In this document: piece by piece, positions 15,364 through 23,529 of the stretch
How the letters are laid out: every line of letters starts with the position of its first letter
Numbering within the stretch: position 1 is the first letter of the stretch
Assembly (NCBI GenBank): GCA_905236735.1
Contig: CAJOOU010000082.1
Coordinates: forward strand, 1-34,291
Origin: an uncultured Eubacterium sp.
Lineage (GTDB): Bacteria; Bacillota; Clostridia; Lachnospirales; Lachnospiraceae
DNA: 34,291 bases
Direction of reading: 5' to 3'
Position numbers and translations under genes: made by a program
Notes under the pieces: generated by a model
Seen by the model: only the letters and a program-made list of their open reading frames with translations
Told to the model about the DNA's origin: nothing
Database searches by the model: none

Positions 15364-16320
15364 TTATCTTATGATGATGTAGATTGCATAAACAATGTAG
15401 AGAAAGAGCATCAGTAGTCCGTTTAATTTCCCAAGGGCTCTTTTTTTATAACATATCAGCCATACAATAATTGTAAAAAACATAAGGATGATGAAGTCTA
15501 TTGCATTTTCGGTAACAAAGGATATTGGACTTATGGTCGAAGCTATACCCAAAACCATAAGGATGTTAAAAATATTTGAGCCTATGGCATTGCCGAGAGC
15601 CATGTCTATTTCACCCTTTTTAGCAGCCACAAAGGAGGTGCAAAGTTCCGGTAAAGATGTTCCTATGGAAACGATTGTAAGACCGACGAGGGTTTGGCTC
15701 ATACCGGCTTCAAGTGCAATCCGGGTTGCACTTTTTACGCACAGTTGTCCTCCGATTGCTATTGCTGCGGCACCGTCAATAATAAAGATAGCACTTAAAT
15801 AAGGTGATATGAGTTTTATATCATCATCAGGAGTTTTGTTTTCACGGGCTCTTTTGAGAAGGTTGTATATGTAATACGCAAATATGACAAGGAGGATAAT
15901 TCCTTCTATTCTGCCGAGAGTTTTACCTGCAGTAATACCGAAAATAAAAAGAAGACCGGCTGAAAAAAGCGAAAACGGAATATCCCATTTTATTGTTTTT
16001 TCTTCAACTTTAATTACGGTTAAAAGGCTACAGACTCCAATTACAACCATAAGATTGAAGATGTTTGAACCGACTACATTTGAAATTGCAAGTTCATTGT
16101 TGTTATTTATAGATGCAACAACACTTACGGCTGTTTCAGGGAGAGAAGTACCCATGGCTATAATGGTAAGTCCGATAACTATTGGTGGAACATTGAATCT
16201 TTTTGCTATGGATGAGGCTCCCTCGACAAATGTGTCGGCGCCTTTTATAAGACAGACAAAGCCGATAATCAGTATAAGGACAACAATGAATATTGGTGCG
16301 TTTGATATGTATTCGCTCAT
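15364..16320 (-). CDS. CaCA-family cation (Na+/Ca2+-type) antiporter, YrbG-like
   Basis: A 318-residue antiporter of the calcium:cation antiporter (CaCA) superfamily. Two inverted alpha-repeats are plain: GTSLPETAVSVVASINN with SNVVGSNIFN in the first half, and GTSLPELCTSFVAAKKG with GNAIGSNIFN in the second. About ten hydrophobic helices cover the chain, and a short charged loop (residues about 153-168) separates the halves. The start at 16320 (MSEYISNAPIF) follows AGGAGG; ten upstream in-frame residues beginning at 16350 would overlap this site and the terminator region and are rejected. Family members exchange Ca2+ for Na+ or H+. Here the preceding manganese riboswitch and the UPF0016 gene 17 bases downstream suggest that Mn2+ efflux or Mn2+/Ca2+ exchange is the real task; this is inference. 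Confidence 0.9.
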   Translation of the reverse strand: MSEYISNAPIFIVVLILIIGFVCLIKGADTFVEGASSIAKRFNVPPIVIGLTIIAMGTSLPETAVSVVASINNNNELAISNVVGSNIFNLMVVIGVCSLLTVIKVEEKTIKWDIPFSLFSAGLLFIFGITAGKTLGRIEGIILLVIFAYYIYNLLKRARENKTPDDDIKLISPYLSAIFIIDGAAAIAIGGQLCVKSATRIALEAGMSQTLVGLTIVSIGTSLPELCTSFVAAKKGEIDMALGNAIGSNIFNILMVLGIASTISPISFVTENAIDFIILMFFTIIVWLICYKKRALGKLNGLLMLFLYIVYAIYIIIR

Positions 16321-16340
16321 AAATCTTCCTCCTGAAAATA

Positions 16341-16377
16341 AAAAAATCATGTATAGGTATAGATATACCTACACATG
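16341..16377 (-). terminator. Riboswitch-controlled intrinsic terminator
   Basis: On the minus strand, CATGTGTAGGTAT pairs with ATACCTATACATG (13-bp stem, one G-U pair, 4-nt loop, 16348-16377), followed by T-rich sequence (complement of 16341-16346). The first four bases of the stem are also the 3' arm of the aptamer closing helix, so aptamer folding and termination are mutually exclusive. Confidence 0.88.
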
Positions 16378-16458
16378 AGTCTCATTCTTTAAGATTTGCC
16401 AGGAATATAATTCCGGGACTGTTGACAAACCACGCTTTGCGCGAACTACTCCCTCATG
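16374..16458 (-). promoter_or_regulatory. yybP-ykoY-type manganese riboswitch aptamer
   Basis: Read on the minus strand, the leader begins CATGAGGGAGTAG and closes with AATGAGACTCATG. CATGAG (16453-16458) pairs with CTCATG (16374-16379) as helix P1. Inside are the GGGAGTAG segment typical of the yybP-ykoY class, a short CGC/GCG hairpin, a GTTTG/CAAAT helix, a CCxGGAAT/ATTCCxGG hairpin, and GTCAACA next to it. The class binds Mn2+ and commonly precedes UPF0016, MntP, P-type ATPase and other cation-transport genes. Both genes downstream are of such types. Known for the class: Mn2+ docking stabilises P1. Inferred here: P1 competes with the terminator, so Mn2+ turns expression on. The 308-base gap 16321-16628 holds this element, its terminator, its promoter and the yicC promoter. 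Confidence 0.85.
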
Positions 16459-16476
16459 GAAATGTCTATTGGACAT

Positions 16477-16505
16477 AATATACTTAAAAATCATGTCTTT
16501 GTCAA
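16477..16505 (-). promoter_or_regulatory. Promoter of the riboswitch-antiporter operon
   Basis: On the minus strand, a consensus TTGACA (16500-16505), a 17-nt spacer and TATATT (16477-16482). Transcription should begin near 16470, a few bases before the aptamer. Confidence 0.85.
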
Positions 16506-16542
16506 TCTGATTTTGAGGTTTATCGCAGCTGATTAAATATTA

Positions 16543-16571
16543 TTGACTATTTTGAAGTACTTAATTATAAT
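16543..16571 (+). promoter_or_regulatory. yicC operon promoter
   Basis: TTGACT (16543-16548), a 17-nt spacer and a perfect TATAAT (16566-16571) lie 57 bases upstream of yicC, divergent from the riboswitch promoter. It probably drives yicC-gmk-rpoZ. Confidence 0.85.
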
Positions 16572-16628
16572 GATTTCGTATGCATACATATATTTTAAGA
16601 CAGCAGATGCATACAGATTGGAGAAAAC

Positions 16629-17507
16629 ATGATTTATTCTATGACGGGCTTTGGCAGATATGAAGCCCTGGGCGAGAACCGTAAGGTCTCTGTGGAAATT
16701 AAATCTGTAAATCACAGATATCTGGATTTGAACATTAAAATTCCACGCAGACTTACATCTTATGAAGCACAGATCAGAGATTTCTTAAAGGAAAATATCG
16801 CTAGAGGAAAGGTTGATGTATTTGTTTCTTTTGAAGACTATTCAATAGGAGAGACTACGCTGCATTATAACAAAGAGCTTGCAGCCAGATACATGGAATA
16901 TCTTTCCCAAATGTCTGAGGATTTTGAAATAAAGAATGATATCTGTGTATCACATCTTTCGAGATATCCTGAAGTAATAACAATGGAAAACGCATCGGGC
17001 GAGGATGAGATTCTTGAAAATCTTCTTATGGAAGCTGCAAAGGGAGCCTTGGATAATTTCAATCGCACCCGTACCAAAGAAGGCGAGAGTCTTAAGGAAG
17101 ACCTTATCGGTAAACTCGATGATATGCTCGGGTTTGTCGACAAAATCGAGACCAGATACCCGGATGTTATTGCCGAATACAGGCAGAAACTTCTTGATAA
17201 GGTAAATGAAATCCTCGGAGAACGGACATTTGACGAAGCCAGACTCTTATCCGAAATAGTTATTTATGCAGATAAAATCTGCGTAGATGAAGAAACGGTA
17301 AGGCTTAAAACCCATATTAAATCCATGAAAGACACTCTTACAAAGGGTGGCAGTATGGGGCGTAAGCTTGATTTCATTGCTCAGGAAATGAACAGGGAGT
17401 CTAACACCATACTTTCCAAGTCCACAGATGCGGAAATATCCGATGTGGCGATAGAGCTTAAGACTACTGTTGAAAAGGTAAGAGAACAGATACAGAATGT
17501 TGAGTAA
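16629..17507 (+). CDS. yicC: YicC family endoribonuclease/RNA-decay protein
   Basis: A 292-residue YicC-family protein (YicC-N plus DUF1732). Hallmarks are the N-terminal MIYSMTGFGR, 'SVNHRYLDLNIKIPR', and the C-terminal 'GGSMGRKLDFIAQEMNRESNT' and 'LSKSTDAEISDVAIELK'. E. coli YicC has been reported to act in small-RNA turnover and as an endoribonuclease; in Firmicutes the gene sits just before gmk, as here (15 bases). GGAG at 16620-16623 and a strong promoter support the start. The DUF370/RemA gene often found between yicC and gmk in Bacillus is absent. Confidence 0.94.
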   Translation: MIYSMTGFGRYEALGENRKVSVEIKSVNHRYLDLNIKIPRRLTSYEAQIRDFLKENIARGKVDVFVSFEDYSIGETTLHYNKELAARYMEYLSQMSEDFEIKNDICVSHLSRYPEVITMENASGEDEILENLLMEAAKGALDNFNRTRTKEGESLKEDLIGKLDDMLGFVDKIETRYPDVIAEYRQKLLDKVNEILGERTFDEARLLSEIVIYADKICVDEETVRLKTHIKSMKDTLTKGGSMGRKLDFIAQEMNRESNTILSKSTDAEISDVAIELKTTVEKVREQIQNVE

Positions 17508-17522
17508 TGGAGAAGTAAAATT

Positions 17523-18155
17523 ATGAAAGGCAAGTTAATCATTTTTTCCGGTTTTTCCGGTACGGGAAAAGGGACAATAATGAATGAACTTTTGAAAAGA
17601 TATCCCGAGGAATTCTGTTTGTCTGTTTCAGCTACTACAAGAAGTCCGAGAGAGGGCGAAAAAGAAGGAGTGGCCTATTTTTTTAAAACCAGAGATGAGT
17701 TTGAAGAAATGATTTCAAAAGGAGAATTCCTTGAATATGCCGAGTATGTTGGTAACTACTACGGTACACCCAGGTCATATGTGGAAGAGAGACTTAATGA
17801 AGGCAAAAATGTTTTTCTTGAAATAGAGATGCAGGGAGCTATGAAGGTAAAGGCGAAGATGCCGGAGGCGGCACTTGTGTTTATTCTGCCTCCCTCGATA
17901 AAAATTCTGGCTGAGAGGCTTTCGGGCAGAGGTACAAACACCGAGGAAGATATCCGGCAGAGAATGAACCAGGCCAGCCGTGAGGCGGAAGGTATGACGA
18001 GGTATGATTATTTCGTTATAAATGATGACCTTGAAAAATGCATTACCGATGTCAGGAATCTGGCGCAGGGAAATATTCCGGACGATTTGCCGGATGAGAG
18101 TTTTTTAAAGAATATTAAAGATGAACTTGACAGTATGTTGAAAGGAGATTTATAA
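17523..18155 (+). CDS. gmk: Guanylate kinase
   Basis: A 210-residue guanylate kinase, which converts GMP to GDP with ATP. The P-loop is GFSGTGKGT near the N terminus. The GMP-binding segment is SVSATTRSPREGEKEGVAYFF, followed by GEFLEYAEYVGNYYGTP and the lid region RLSGRGTNTEEDIRQRM. The length is normal. GGAGAAG precedes the ATG. It ends one base before rpoZ, a standard Firmicutes gmk-rpoZ pair that ties nucleotide supply to RNA polymerase assembly. Confidence 0.97.
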   Translation: MKGKLIIFSGFSGTGKGTIMNELLKRYPEEFCLSVSATTRSPREGEKEGVAYFFKTRDEFEEMISKGEFLEYAEYVGNYYGTPRSYVEERLNEGKNVFLEIEMQGAMKVKAKMPEAALVFILPPSIKILAERLSGRGTNTEEDIRQRMNQASREAEGMTRYDYFVINDDLEKCITDVRNLAQGNIPDDLPDESFLKNIKDELDSMLKGDL

Positions 18156-18156
18156 A

Positions 18157-18492
18157 ATGTTACATCCATCTTACACAGATTTAATGCAGGTAGTTAACAA
18201 AGATGTTGAGCCGGGAGAAGAGCCGGTGGTAAACAGCAGATATTCAATAGTTATGGCTACAGCCAAAAGAGCCCGTCAGATTATTGATGGAGATAAGCCG
18301 CTTGCTACGGCGAAATGCCAGAAGCCGTTTTCTGTAGCTGTAGAAGAACTTTATGAAGGCAAGGTTAAGGTCATCGGAGACGGGGAAGAGGATCTTGAGT
18401 TTGATGATGAAGAAGAGTTTTTTGAAAATACTGCTGCAGAAGAAGCGGTAGAGGAAGAAGCTTTACCGGAAGAAACTGAAGAAGAGGTCTAA
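18157..18492 (+). CDS. rpoZ: RNA polymerase omega subunit
   Basis: A 111-residue omega subunit that helps fold and hold the beta' subunit. The conserved core is MLHPSYTDLMQVVN ... NSRYSIVMATAKRARQI (through residue about 45), then KPLATAKCQKPFSVAVEELYEGKV. The last 35 or so residues are almost entirely Glu/Asp/Ala, an acidic tail longer than in minimal omega proteins. GGAGA in the end of gmk serves as ribosome site. A clear terminator follows at 18501-18525. Confidence 0.93.
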   Translation: MLHPSYTDLMQVVNKDVEPGEEPVVNSRYSIVMATAKRARQIIDGDKPLATAKCQKPFSVAVEELYEGKVKVIGDGEEDLEFDDEEEFFENTAAEEAVEEEALPEETEEEV

Positions 18493-18500
18493 AGATTACG

Positions 18501-18525
18501 GGCGCATTATATGATGCGCCTTTTT
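18501..18525 (+). terminator. Intrinsic terminator after rpoZ
   Basis: GGCGCAT/ATGCGCC perfect 7-bp stem, 6-nt loop, followed by TTTTT (18521-18525). It ends the yicC-gmk-rpoZ unit only 13 bases before the rimO start. Confidence 0.88.
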
Positions 18526-18538
18526 AAGTTTGAAATAT

Positions 18539-19873
18539 ATGAAAGTATTTTTTGTTTCACTCGGATGTGATAAAAACCTTGTTGATTCTGAGGTTATGCT
18601 TGGCCTGCTTAAAGAAGGCGGGTATGAGATAACCGATAATGAAGATGAGGCTGATGTAGCGGTTGTAAATACCTGCAGTTTTATTCTTGATGCCCAGGAT
18701 GAAAGTGTCGAGACCATTTTACAGATGGCCGAAAAGAAAAACGAAAATCTTAAGGTACTTATCGTCACCGGATGTCTGGCACAAAGATATGAGGCAGAGA
18801 TTAAGACAGAGATACCTGAGGTTGATGCCGTGCTAGGCACAAATTCTTATGATAAGATTGTCGAAGCGGCAAATGAGGCGCTTGAGGGAAATTTTTATGA
18901 TGAATGTTCCCCGCTTAAAGGTATACCTGAGGTTAATACGGAAAGAATTATTTCCACGCCTTCCCACTATGCCTTTTTAAAAATAGCGGAGGGGTGTAAT
19001 AAAAAATGTACCTACTGCATTATTCCGTCGCTAAGGGGCTCCTACAGAAGTGTGCCCATGGAAAAGCTTGTTTCGGAAGCCCGTACGCTCGCCGAAAAAG
19101 GTGTGAAAGAGCTTATTCTTGTGGCTCAGGAGACCACGGTATACGGAATAGACCTTTATGGTAAAAAATCATTGCCGGAGCTTATAAGCAGACTGTCTGA
19201 GATAGAGCAAATAAGGTGGATAAGGATACTGTACTGTTATCCTGAGGAAATCACAGATGAGCTTATTAATGTGATTAAGACAAATGAAAAGGTCTGTCAT
19301 TATCTTGATTTACCTATCCAGCATGTAAATGATGATGTGCTAAAAAGCATGGGCAGAAGAACGACCAACAAGGAACTTTCGGGGCTCATTAAAAAGCTTA
19401 GGGAGGAGATACCGGACATTGCTCTTCGCACAACTCTTATTGCAGGCTTTCCAGGAGAGACAAACGAGGCTCACGAGGATGTGCTCAGGTTTATTAACGA
19501 AGCTGAATTTGACAGGCTCGGCTGCTTTACATACTCGAGAGAGGATGGCACGAAAGCGGCATGCTTTGAAAACCAGATTGCCGATGAGGTAAAAGCGTCA
19601 AGGCGCGATGATATTATGGAACTTCAAAGCGAGATTTGCGCCGATATTAACGAGGGCCTTATAGGCAATGAATACGAGGTGATTATTGACGGCTATATTC
19701 CGGAAGAAAACACCTATGTGGCGCGAAGCTTTCGGGATGCACCGGATGTTGACGGATATGTTTTTATAGAGACTGACCGCAAAAGCCTTTTGTCCGGAGA
19801 TATGGTCAGGGTAAAGATTAGCGGTGCTCATGAATATGATTTAATAGGAGAACTTACAGATGAATCTGCCTAA
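18539..19873 (+). CDS. rimO: Ribosomal protein uS12 methylthiotransferase RimO
   Basis: A 444-residue radical-SAM methylthiotransferase that adds a methylthio group to the conserved Asp of ribosomal protein S12. The UPF0004 domain supplies Cys10, Cys46 and Cys79 for the auxiliary cluster. The radical-SAM motif is CNKKCTYC (Cys153, 157, 160), and a C-terminal TRAM domain begins near 'GNEYEVIIDGYIPE'. MKVFFVSLGCDKN is the usual RimO start. The ATG at 18539 is preferred over a TTG nine bases upstream, though neither has a recognisable ribosome site because the rpoZ terminator lies directly in front. Its end overlaps pgsA by 14 bases. Confidence 0.95.
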   Translation: MKVFFVSLGCDKNLVDSEVMLGLLKEGGYEITDNEDEADVAVVNTCSFILDAQDESVETILQMAEKKNENLKVLIVTGCLAQRYEAEIKTEIPEVDAVLGTNSYDKIVEAANEALEGNFYDECSPLKGIPEVNTERIISTPSHYAFLKIAEGCNKKCTYCIIPSLRGSYRSVPMEKLVSEARTLAEKGVKELILVAQETTVYGIDLYGKKSLPELISRLSEIEQIRWIRILYCYPEEITDELINVIKTNEKVCHYLDLPIQHVNDDVLKSMGRRTTNKELSGLIKKLREEIPDIALRTTLIAGFPGETNEAHEDVLRFINEAEFDRLGCFTYSREDGTKAACFENQIADEVKASRRDDIMELQSEICADINEGLIGNEYEVIIDGYIPEENTYVARSFRDAPDVDGYVFIETDRKSLLSGDMVRVKISGAHEYDLIGELTDESA

Positions 19874-20399
19874 TAAACTTACTGTATTAAGGGTTGTACT
19901 TATACCGTTTTTTGTGATTTTGCTTTTATTTGATTTGCCGATAGCAAACAGGGAAATCTGGGCGCTTGTTATCTTTATTGTGGCATCATTAACCGACCTT
20001 TTGGACGGTAAGATTGCACGAAAATACAATCTCGTTACGAATTTCGGCAAGTTCATGGACCCGCTTGCGGACAAGATGCTTGTCTGCAGTGCTATGATCT
20101 GCCTCGTGGAAAAAAGCAGGCTTTCCGCATGGATAGTTATTATTATTATATGCAGGGAATTTATAATCAGCGGTTTCAGACTTATTGCGGCCGAAAACAA
20201 TATTGTCATTGCAGCGGGCTGGTGGGGAAAGTTTAAAACCACCTTCCAGATGATAATGATAATACTTCTGATATTAAATATAGACAATGCATATTTTATG
20301 ATTTTGACACAGGCTGTCACCTATATAGCGCTTGCGCTTACTATAATATCTCTGGCTGATTATATAGTCAGAAACAAAGATGTTCTAAAAACAAATTAA
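19860..20399 (+). CDS. pgsA: CDP-diacylglycerol-glycerol-3-phosphate 3-phosphatidyltransferase
   Basis: A 179-residue integral membrane enzyme that makes phosphatidylglycerophosphate, the precursor of phosphatidylglycerol and cardiolipin. The CDP-alcohol phosphotransferase signature DGx2ARx8Gx3Dx3D is complete (DGKIARKYNLV...GKFMDPLAD, about residues 43-65). Four to six hydrophobic helices and the N-terminal MNLPNKLTVLRVVLIPFFV are typical. The start overlaps the last 14 bases of rimO, with GGAGA about 10 bases upstream, as in many Clostridia. Confidence 0.95.
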   Translation: MNLPNKLTVLRVVLIPFFVILLLFDLPIANREIWALVIFIVASLTDLLDGKIARKYNLVTNFGKFMDPLADKMLVCSAMICLVEKSRLSAWIVIIIICREFIISGFRLIAAENNIVIAAGWWGKFKTTFQMIMIILLILNIDNAYFMILTQAVTYIALALTIISLADYIVRNKDVLKTN

Positions 20400-20420
20400 A
20401 CAATCAGGTGTGAGGTGTGT

Positions 20421-20978
20421 ATGAGAGTTATAGCGGGAAGTAAAAGACATTTTACCTTAAAAACCGTGCCGGGAAAAAATACAAGACCGACACAGGACAG
20501 AATCAAGGAAACTCTTTTTAATATATTACAGACACGCATATACGGCACAAGATTTTTAGACCTTTTTGCCGGAAGCGGAGGCATAGGCATAGAGGCCTTA
20601 AGTCGCGGGGCGGAATTTGCGGTATTTGCGGACAATGATAAAAGGGCCGCAGCTGTAATAGAAGACAACCTTGAACATACCGGGTTTACAGAAAAAGCCC
20701 TTGTTATAAACAAAGACATTAAGGCCACGCTCCGTATGACGGAAAAACTGGAGCCTTTTGATATAATATTTATGGATCCGCCGTATTTTGAAGGACTCGA
20801 AAGGGAGGTGCTTGAGGCCCTTGCAGACAGTCCTGTGGTGAGTGATGATACGCTTATAATAGTGGAAGCCGATTTACATACCGGATTTGACTATGTAGAA
20901 GAAATCGGACTTAAAATCGTAAGAATTAAAGAATACAAAACAAATATGCATGTATTCATTGAAAGACAGGAGAAATAA
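20421..20978 (+). CDS. rsmD: 16S rRNA (guanine(966)-N2)-methyltransferase RsmD
   Basis: A 185-residue SAM-dependent methyltransferase of the RsmD family, which methylates G966 of 16S rRNA. The N terminus MRVIAGSKRHFTLKTVPG, followed by TRPTQDRIKETLFNIL, is diagnostic. The SAM motif is LDLFAGSGGIGIEALSRGA and the catalytic motif is FMDPPY. The ATG at 20421 is chosen over an in-frame GTG two codons upstream, because family members start at MRVI and GAGGTG lies directly before it. It is followed two bases later by coaD, the usual rsmD-coaD pair. Confidence 0.95.
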   Translation: MRVIAGSKRHFTLKTVPGKNTRPTQDRIKETLFNILQTRIYGTRFLDLFAGSGGIGIEALSRGAEFAVFADNDKRAAAVIEDNLEHTGFTEKALVINKDIKATLRMTEKLEPFDIIFMDPPYFEGLEREVLEALADSPVVSDDTLIIVEADLHTGFDYVEEIGLKIVRIKEYKTNMHVFIERQEK

Positions 20979-20980
20979 AA

Positions 20981-21487
20981 ATGAAGAGAGCGATTTATCC
21001 GGGGAGTTTTGATCCATGTACTCTGGGGCATCTTGATATAATAAAAAGAGCCTCAAAAATGGTGGATGAACTGGTTGTCGGGGTGCTGATAAACAAGGCA
21101 AAAACACCATTGTTTTCAACTGAATATCGTGTTAGTATGTTAAAAGAGGTCGTAAGAGATCTGCCTAATGTTAAGGTTGAATCTTTTGAGGGATTGCTTG
21201 CTGATTATGCAAGAGAAAAAGATGCAAATATCATAGTGAGAGGCCTTAGGGTTGTCACGGATTTTGAGTTTGAACTTCAGGTGGCACAGACCAACAGAAT
21301 GCTCAACTCTGATCTGGAAACCGTATTTTTGACAACAAGCCTTGAGTATTCGTATTTAAGTTCTACAACCGTCAGAGAGACGGCTGCATTCGGCGGAGAT
21401 GTTTCCAAATTCGTACCGCCTGAGCTTACAGATAAAATATATGAAAGAATTAAAGAAGTAATTAAGGAGGGGGAAAATGAGCAGTAG
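20981..21487 (+). CDS. coaD: Phosphopantetheine adenylyltransferase
   Basis: A 168-residue CoaD, which transfers AMP to 4'-phosphopantetheine in coenzyme A synthesis. The nucleotidyltransferase motif is YPGSFDPCTLGHLDII (TxGH with His17), and the C-terminal YSYLSSTTVRE matches the family's ISSTxVR. The central IIVRGLRVVTDFEFE is also typical. The length is usual. Its last 11 bases overlap the next gene, whose ribosome site (GGAGGGGG) lies within coaD. Confidence 0.96.
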   Translation: MKRAIYPGSFDPCTLGHLDIIKRASKMVDELVVGVLINKAKTPLFSTEYRVSMLKEVVRDLPNVKVESFEGLLADYAREKDANIIVRGLRVVTDFEFELQVAQTNRMLNSDLETVFLTTSLEYSYLSSTTVRETAAFGGDVSKFVPPELTDKIYERIKEVIKEGENEQ

Positions 21488-22082
21488 AATTGAACAGCTT
21501 ATCGAAGAAATCGAAGATTATATTTCAGATTGCAAGTATCAGCCTTTTTCACAGTCAAAGATTATTGTAGATAAGGACGAACTTGAGGAACTTTTGGATG
21601 AATTAAAAAGTAAAACTCCTGAAGAAATCAGAAGATACCAGAAAATCATATCAAACAAGGATGCCATTCTTTCTGATGCACAAAAGCAGGCAGATAATAT
21701 TATTGCTCAGGCTCAGATTCAGACAAATGAGCTTGTTTCAGAGCATGAAATCATGCAAAGAGCATTTGCCCAGGGCAATGAGGTGATTGTCAATGCCACA
21801 AATCAGGCTCAGGAGATACTGGATAAGGCAACAAGCGATGCCAATGCCATAAGAACAAGCGCCATTGCCTATGTGGATGATATGCTTATGAATATTGAGA
21901 GACTTCTTTCCGGAACAATTGATGCCTCAAATCAGAGACAGGAGTCACTTGTAAAGAGTCTTCAGGCAAGTCTTGATATTGTTACGGCAAACAGGATAGA
22001 ACTCAATCCGCCGGAGGCTGCTCCATCTGATGCTGCTCCTGAAACGACTGAAGACAATCAGGAAGAAAAGAAGGCACAGTAA
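21477..22082 (+). CDS. Coiled-coil protein of unknown function downstream of coaD
   Basis: A 201-residue soluble protein. It opens with a short helix, then an 'IIVDKDELEELLDELKSKTPEEIRRYQKII' region, then a long Ala/Gln-rich coiled coil (about residues 65-150) resembling ATP-synthase b/E-type or DivIVA-like helices, and ends in an acidic Pro/Ala/Glu tail. Similar proteins beside coaD in Lachnospiraceae are often labelled 'ATPase' without evidence. I see no Walker motif and no membrane segment. The start overlaps coaD by 11 bases after GGAGGGGG, so the two are translationally coupled. A structural or cell-division scaffold role is possible but not shown. Confidence 0.85.
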   Translation: MSSRIEQLIEEIEDYISDCKYQPFSQSKIIVDKDELEELLDELKSKTPEEIRRYQKIISNKDAILSDAQKQADNIIAQAQIQTNELVSEHEIMQRAFAQGNEVIVNATNQAQEILDKATSDANAIRTSAIAYVDDMLMNIERLLSGTIDASNQRQESLVKSLQASLDIVTANRIELNPPEAAPSDAAPETTEDNQEEKKAQ

Positions 22083-23528
22083 ATGGGAAAACTGGAATCA
22101 CTTAACCCCGGCAGAGTATTTTACTATTTTGAGGAAATCGCTTCGATTCCTCATGGTTCGGGAAATACAAAAGAAATATGCGATTACATATGCAATTTTG
22201 CAAAAAACAATTCCTTAAAATATCACAGGGACAGCGCCGGAAATGTCATTATATATAAAGAAGCGTCATCGGGCTATGAAAATTCCCCATCAGTAATTTT
22301 GCAGGGACATATGGATATGGTCTGTGAAAAAGAAGACGATGTGGTGTTTGACTTTGAAAAAGACGGTCTCAGACTTTGCGTGGACGGAGATAATATTACC
22401 GCAGAAGGTACGACGCTTGGCGGAGATGACGGCATTGCCGTGGCAATGATACTGGCTGCGCTTGAAGATAAGGAATTAAAGCATCCGGCAATTGAGGCTG
22501 TAATTACTACGGATGAAGAAATAGGACTTGTCGGAGCGAAGGCTCTGGATATGTCACTTATTTCGTCAAAGCGTCTGATAAATATAGACTCTGAAGGGGA
22601 AGGCGTTTTTTTGACATCCTGCGCCGGAGGTGTGGATTGTGACAGCTCTTTTGAACTTGAATACAAACCTTTTGCGGGAGAGTGTTTTTTGCTTAGCGTA
22701 AAGGGACTCGAGGGAGGACATTCCGGCAGTGAAATTGATAAGGAAAGGGCAAATGCCATAACCCTTATTGGCAGGGCGCTCGGAATGCTTTCGGAAAGTG
22801 TTTCGTTTGAGATTTTTGAGGTGAGCGGAGGCCAGAAGACCAATGCAATTCCAAGAAAAACCGTTGCTTTAATTGCTGCTGCGCCGGAGGATGTAGACAG
22901 GCTCATAAGTAAAATTGATGAAATTGACGGGATTTTCAGAAATGAGTTCAGGGTGACAGATCCAGGGCTCAGGGTGAGTATCTCAGCGGCCGAAAGGTTT
23001 GACAGGGTGCTTAAACCTGCTTCCAAGGCATCGGTTCTTTCTTTTCTCAGGCTTTTACCTCAGGGAGTTATGGGATACAGCAAAGAGATTTCCGGTCTTG
23101 TTGAAACATCACTTAATCCCGGAATCATGAAATGTGAAGATGGAAAATTTATAGTATATACCTCGATAAGAAGCAGCGTTTTGTCAAAAAAAGAAGAGCT
23201 GCTTGAAAAAATCAGAGTGCTTACCGCTGTTTGCGGAGGAAGTATGACATCCTTCGGAGATTATCCGGGATGGGAATACAATCCGGAGTCTTTGCTAAGG
23301 CCCATATTCGCCGAAACATATAAAGAACTTACCGGGAAAGAGTCAAAACTGGAGGCTATACATGCCGGACTTGAATGCGGTCTCTTTGCCGGGGGCATTG
23401 ATAATCTTGATGCGATTGCTCTTGGTCCGGATTTGTGGGATATTCATACTCCGGGAGAGACGCTCGGTATTTCTTCCACGGAAAGGACTTACAACCTTAT
23501 TTGCAGGGTTTTGGAAAAACTAAAATAA
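22083..23528 (+). CDS. pepD: Aminoacyl-histidine dipeptidase PepD (M20 family)
   Basis: A 481-residue metallodipeptidase of the PepD/carnosinase-like M20C group, which hydrolyses Xaa-His and other dipeptides in the cytoplasm. Metal and catalytic motifs are visible in order: GHMDMV (His and Asp), TLGGDDGIAVA, TTDEEIGLVGA (catalytic Glu), NIDSEGEG and, near the C terminus, HAGLECGLFA. The lid-domain segment GLEGGHSGSEID matches the family. The ATG directly follows the stop of the coiled-coil gene (TAAATG), with no gap. The length is normal for the family. Confidence 0.93.
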   Translation: MGKLESLNPGRVFYYFEEIASIPHGSGNTKEICDYICNFAKNNSLKYHRDSAGNVIIYKEASSGYENSPSVILQGHMDMVCEKEDDVVFDFEKDGLRLCVDGDNITAEGTTLGGDDGIAVAMILAALEDKELKHPAIEAVITTDEEIGLVGAKALDMSLISSKRLINIDSEGEGVFLTSCAGGVDCDSSFELEYKPFAGECFLLSVKGLEGGHSGSEIDKERANAITLIGRALGMLSESVSFEIFEVSGGQKTNAIPRKTVALIAAAPEDVDRLISKIDEIDGIFRNEFRVTDPGLRVSISAAERFDRVLKPASKASVLSFLRLLPQGVMGYSKEISGLVETSLNPGIMKCEDGKFIVYTSIRSSVLSKKEELLEKIRVLTAVCGGSMTSFGDYPGWEYNPESLLRPIFAETYKELTGKESKLEAIHAGLECGLFAGGIDNLDAIALGPDLWDIHTPGETLGISSTERTYNLICRVLEKLK

Positions 23529-23529
23529 A

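Noticed and set aside
14799..15374. 191-codon plus-strand frame opposite the UPF0016 gene
   Set aside because: Antisense shadow of a clear UPF0016 gene with paired EGDK motifs; no ribosome site.
16533..16715. 60-codon minus-strand frame between the riboswitch and yicC
   Set aside because: It covers the yicC promoter and 5' end, has no ribosome site, and would run through two well-defined promoters.
22274..23026. 250-codon open frame on the minus strand
   Set aside because: Lies wholly inside pepD, antisense. Composition is Ser/Pro/Leu-rich as expected of a shadow frame; no ribosome site or family.
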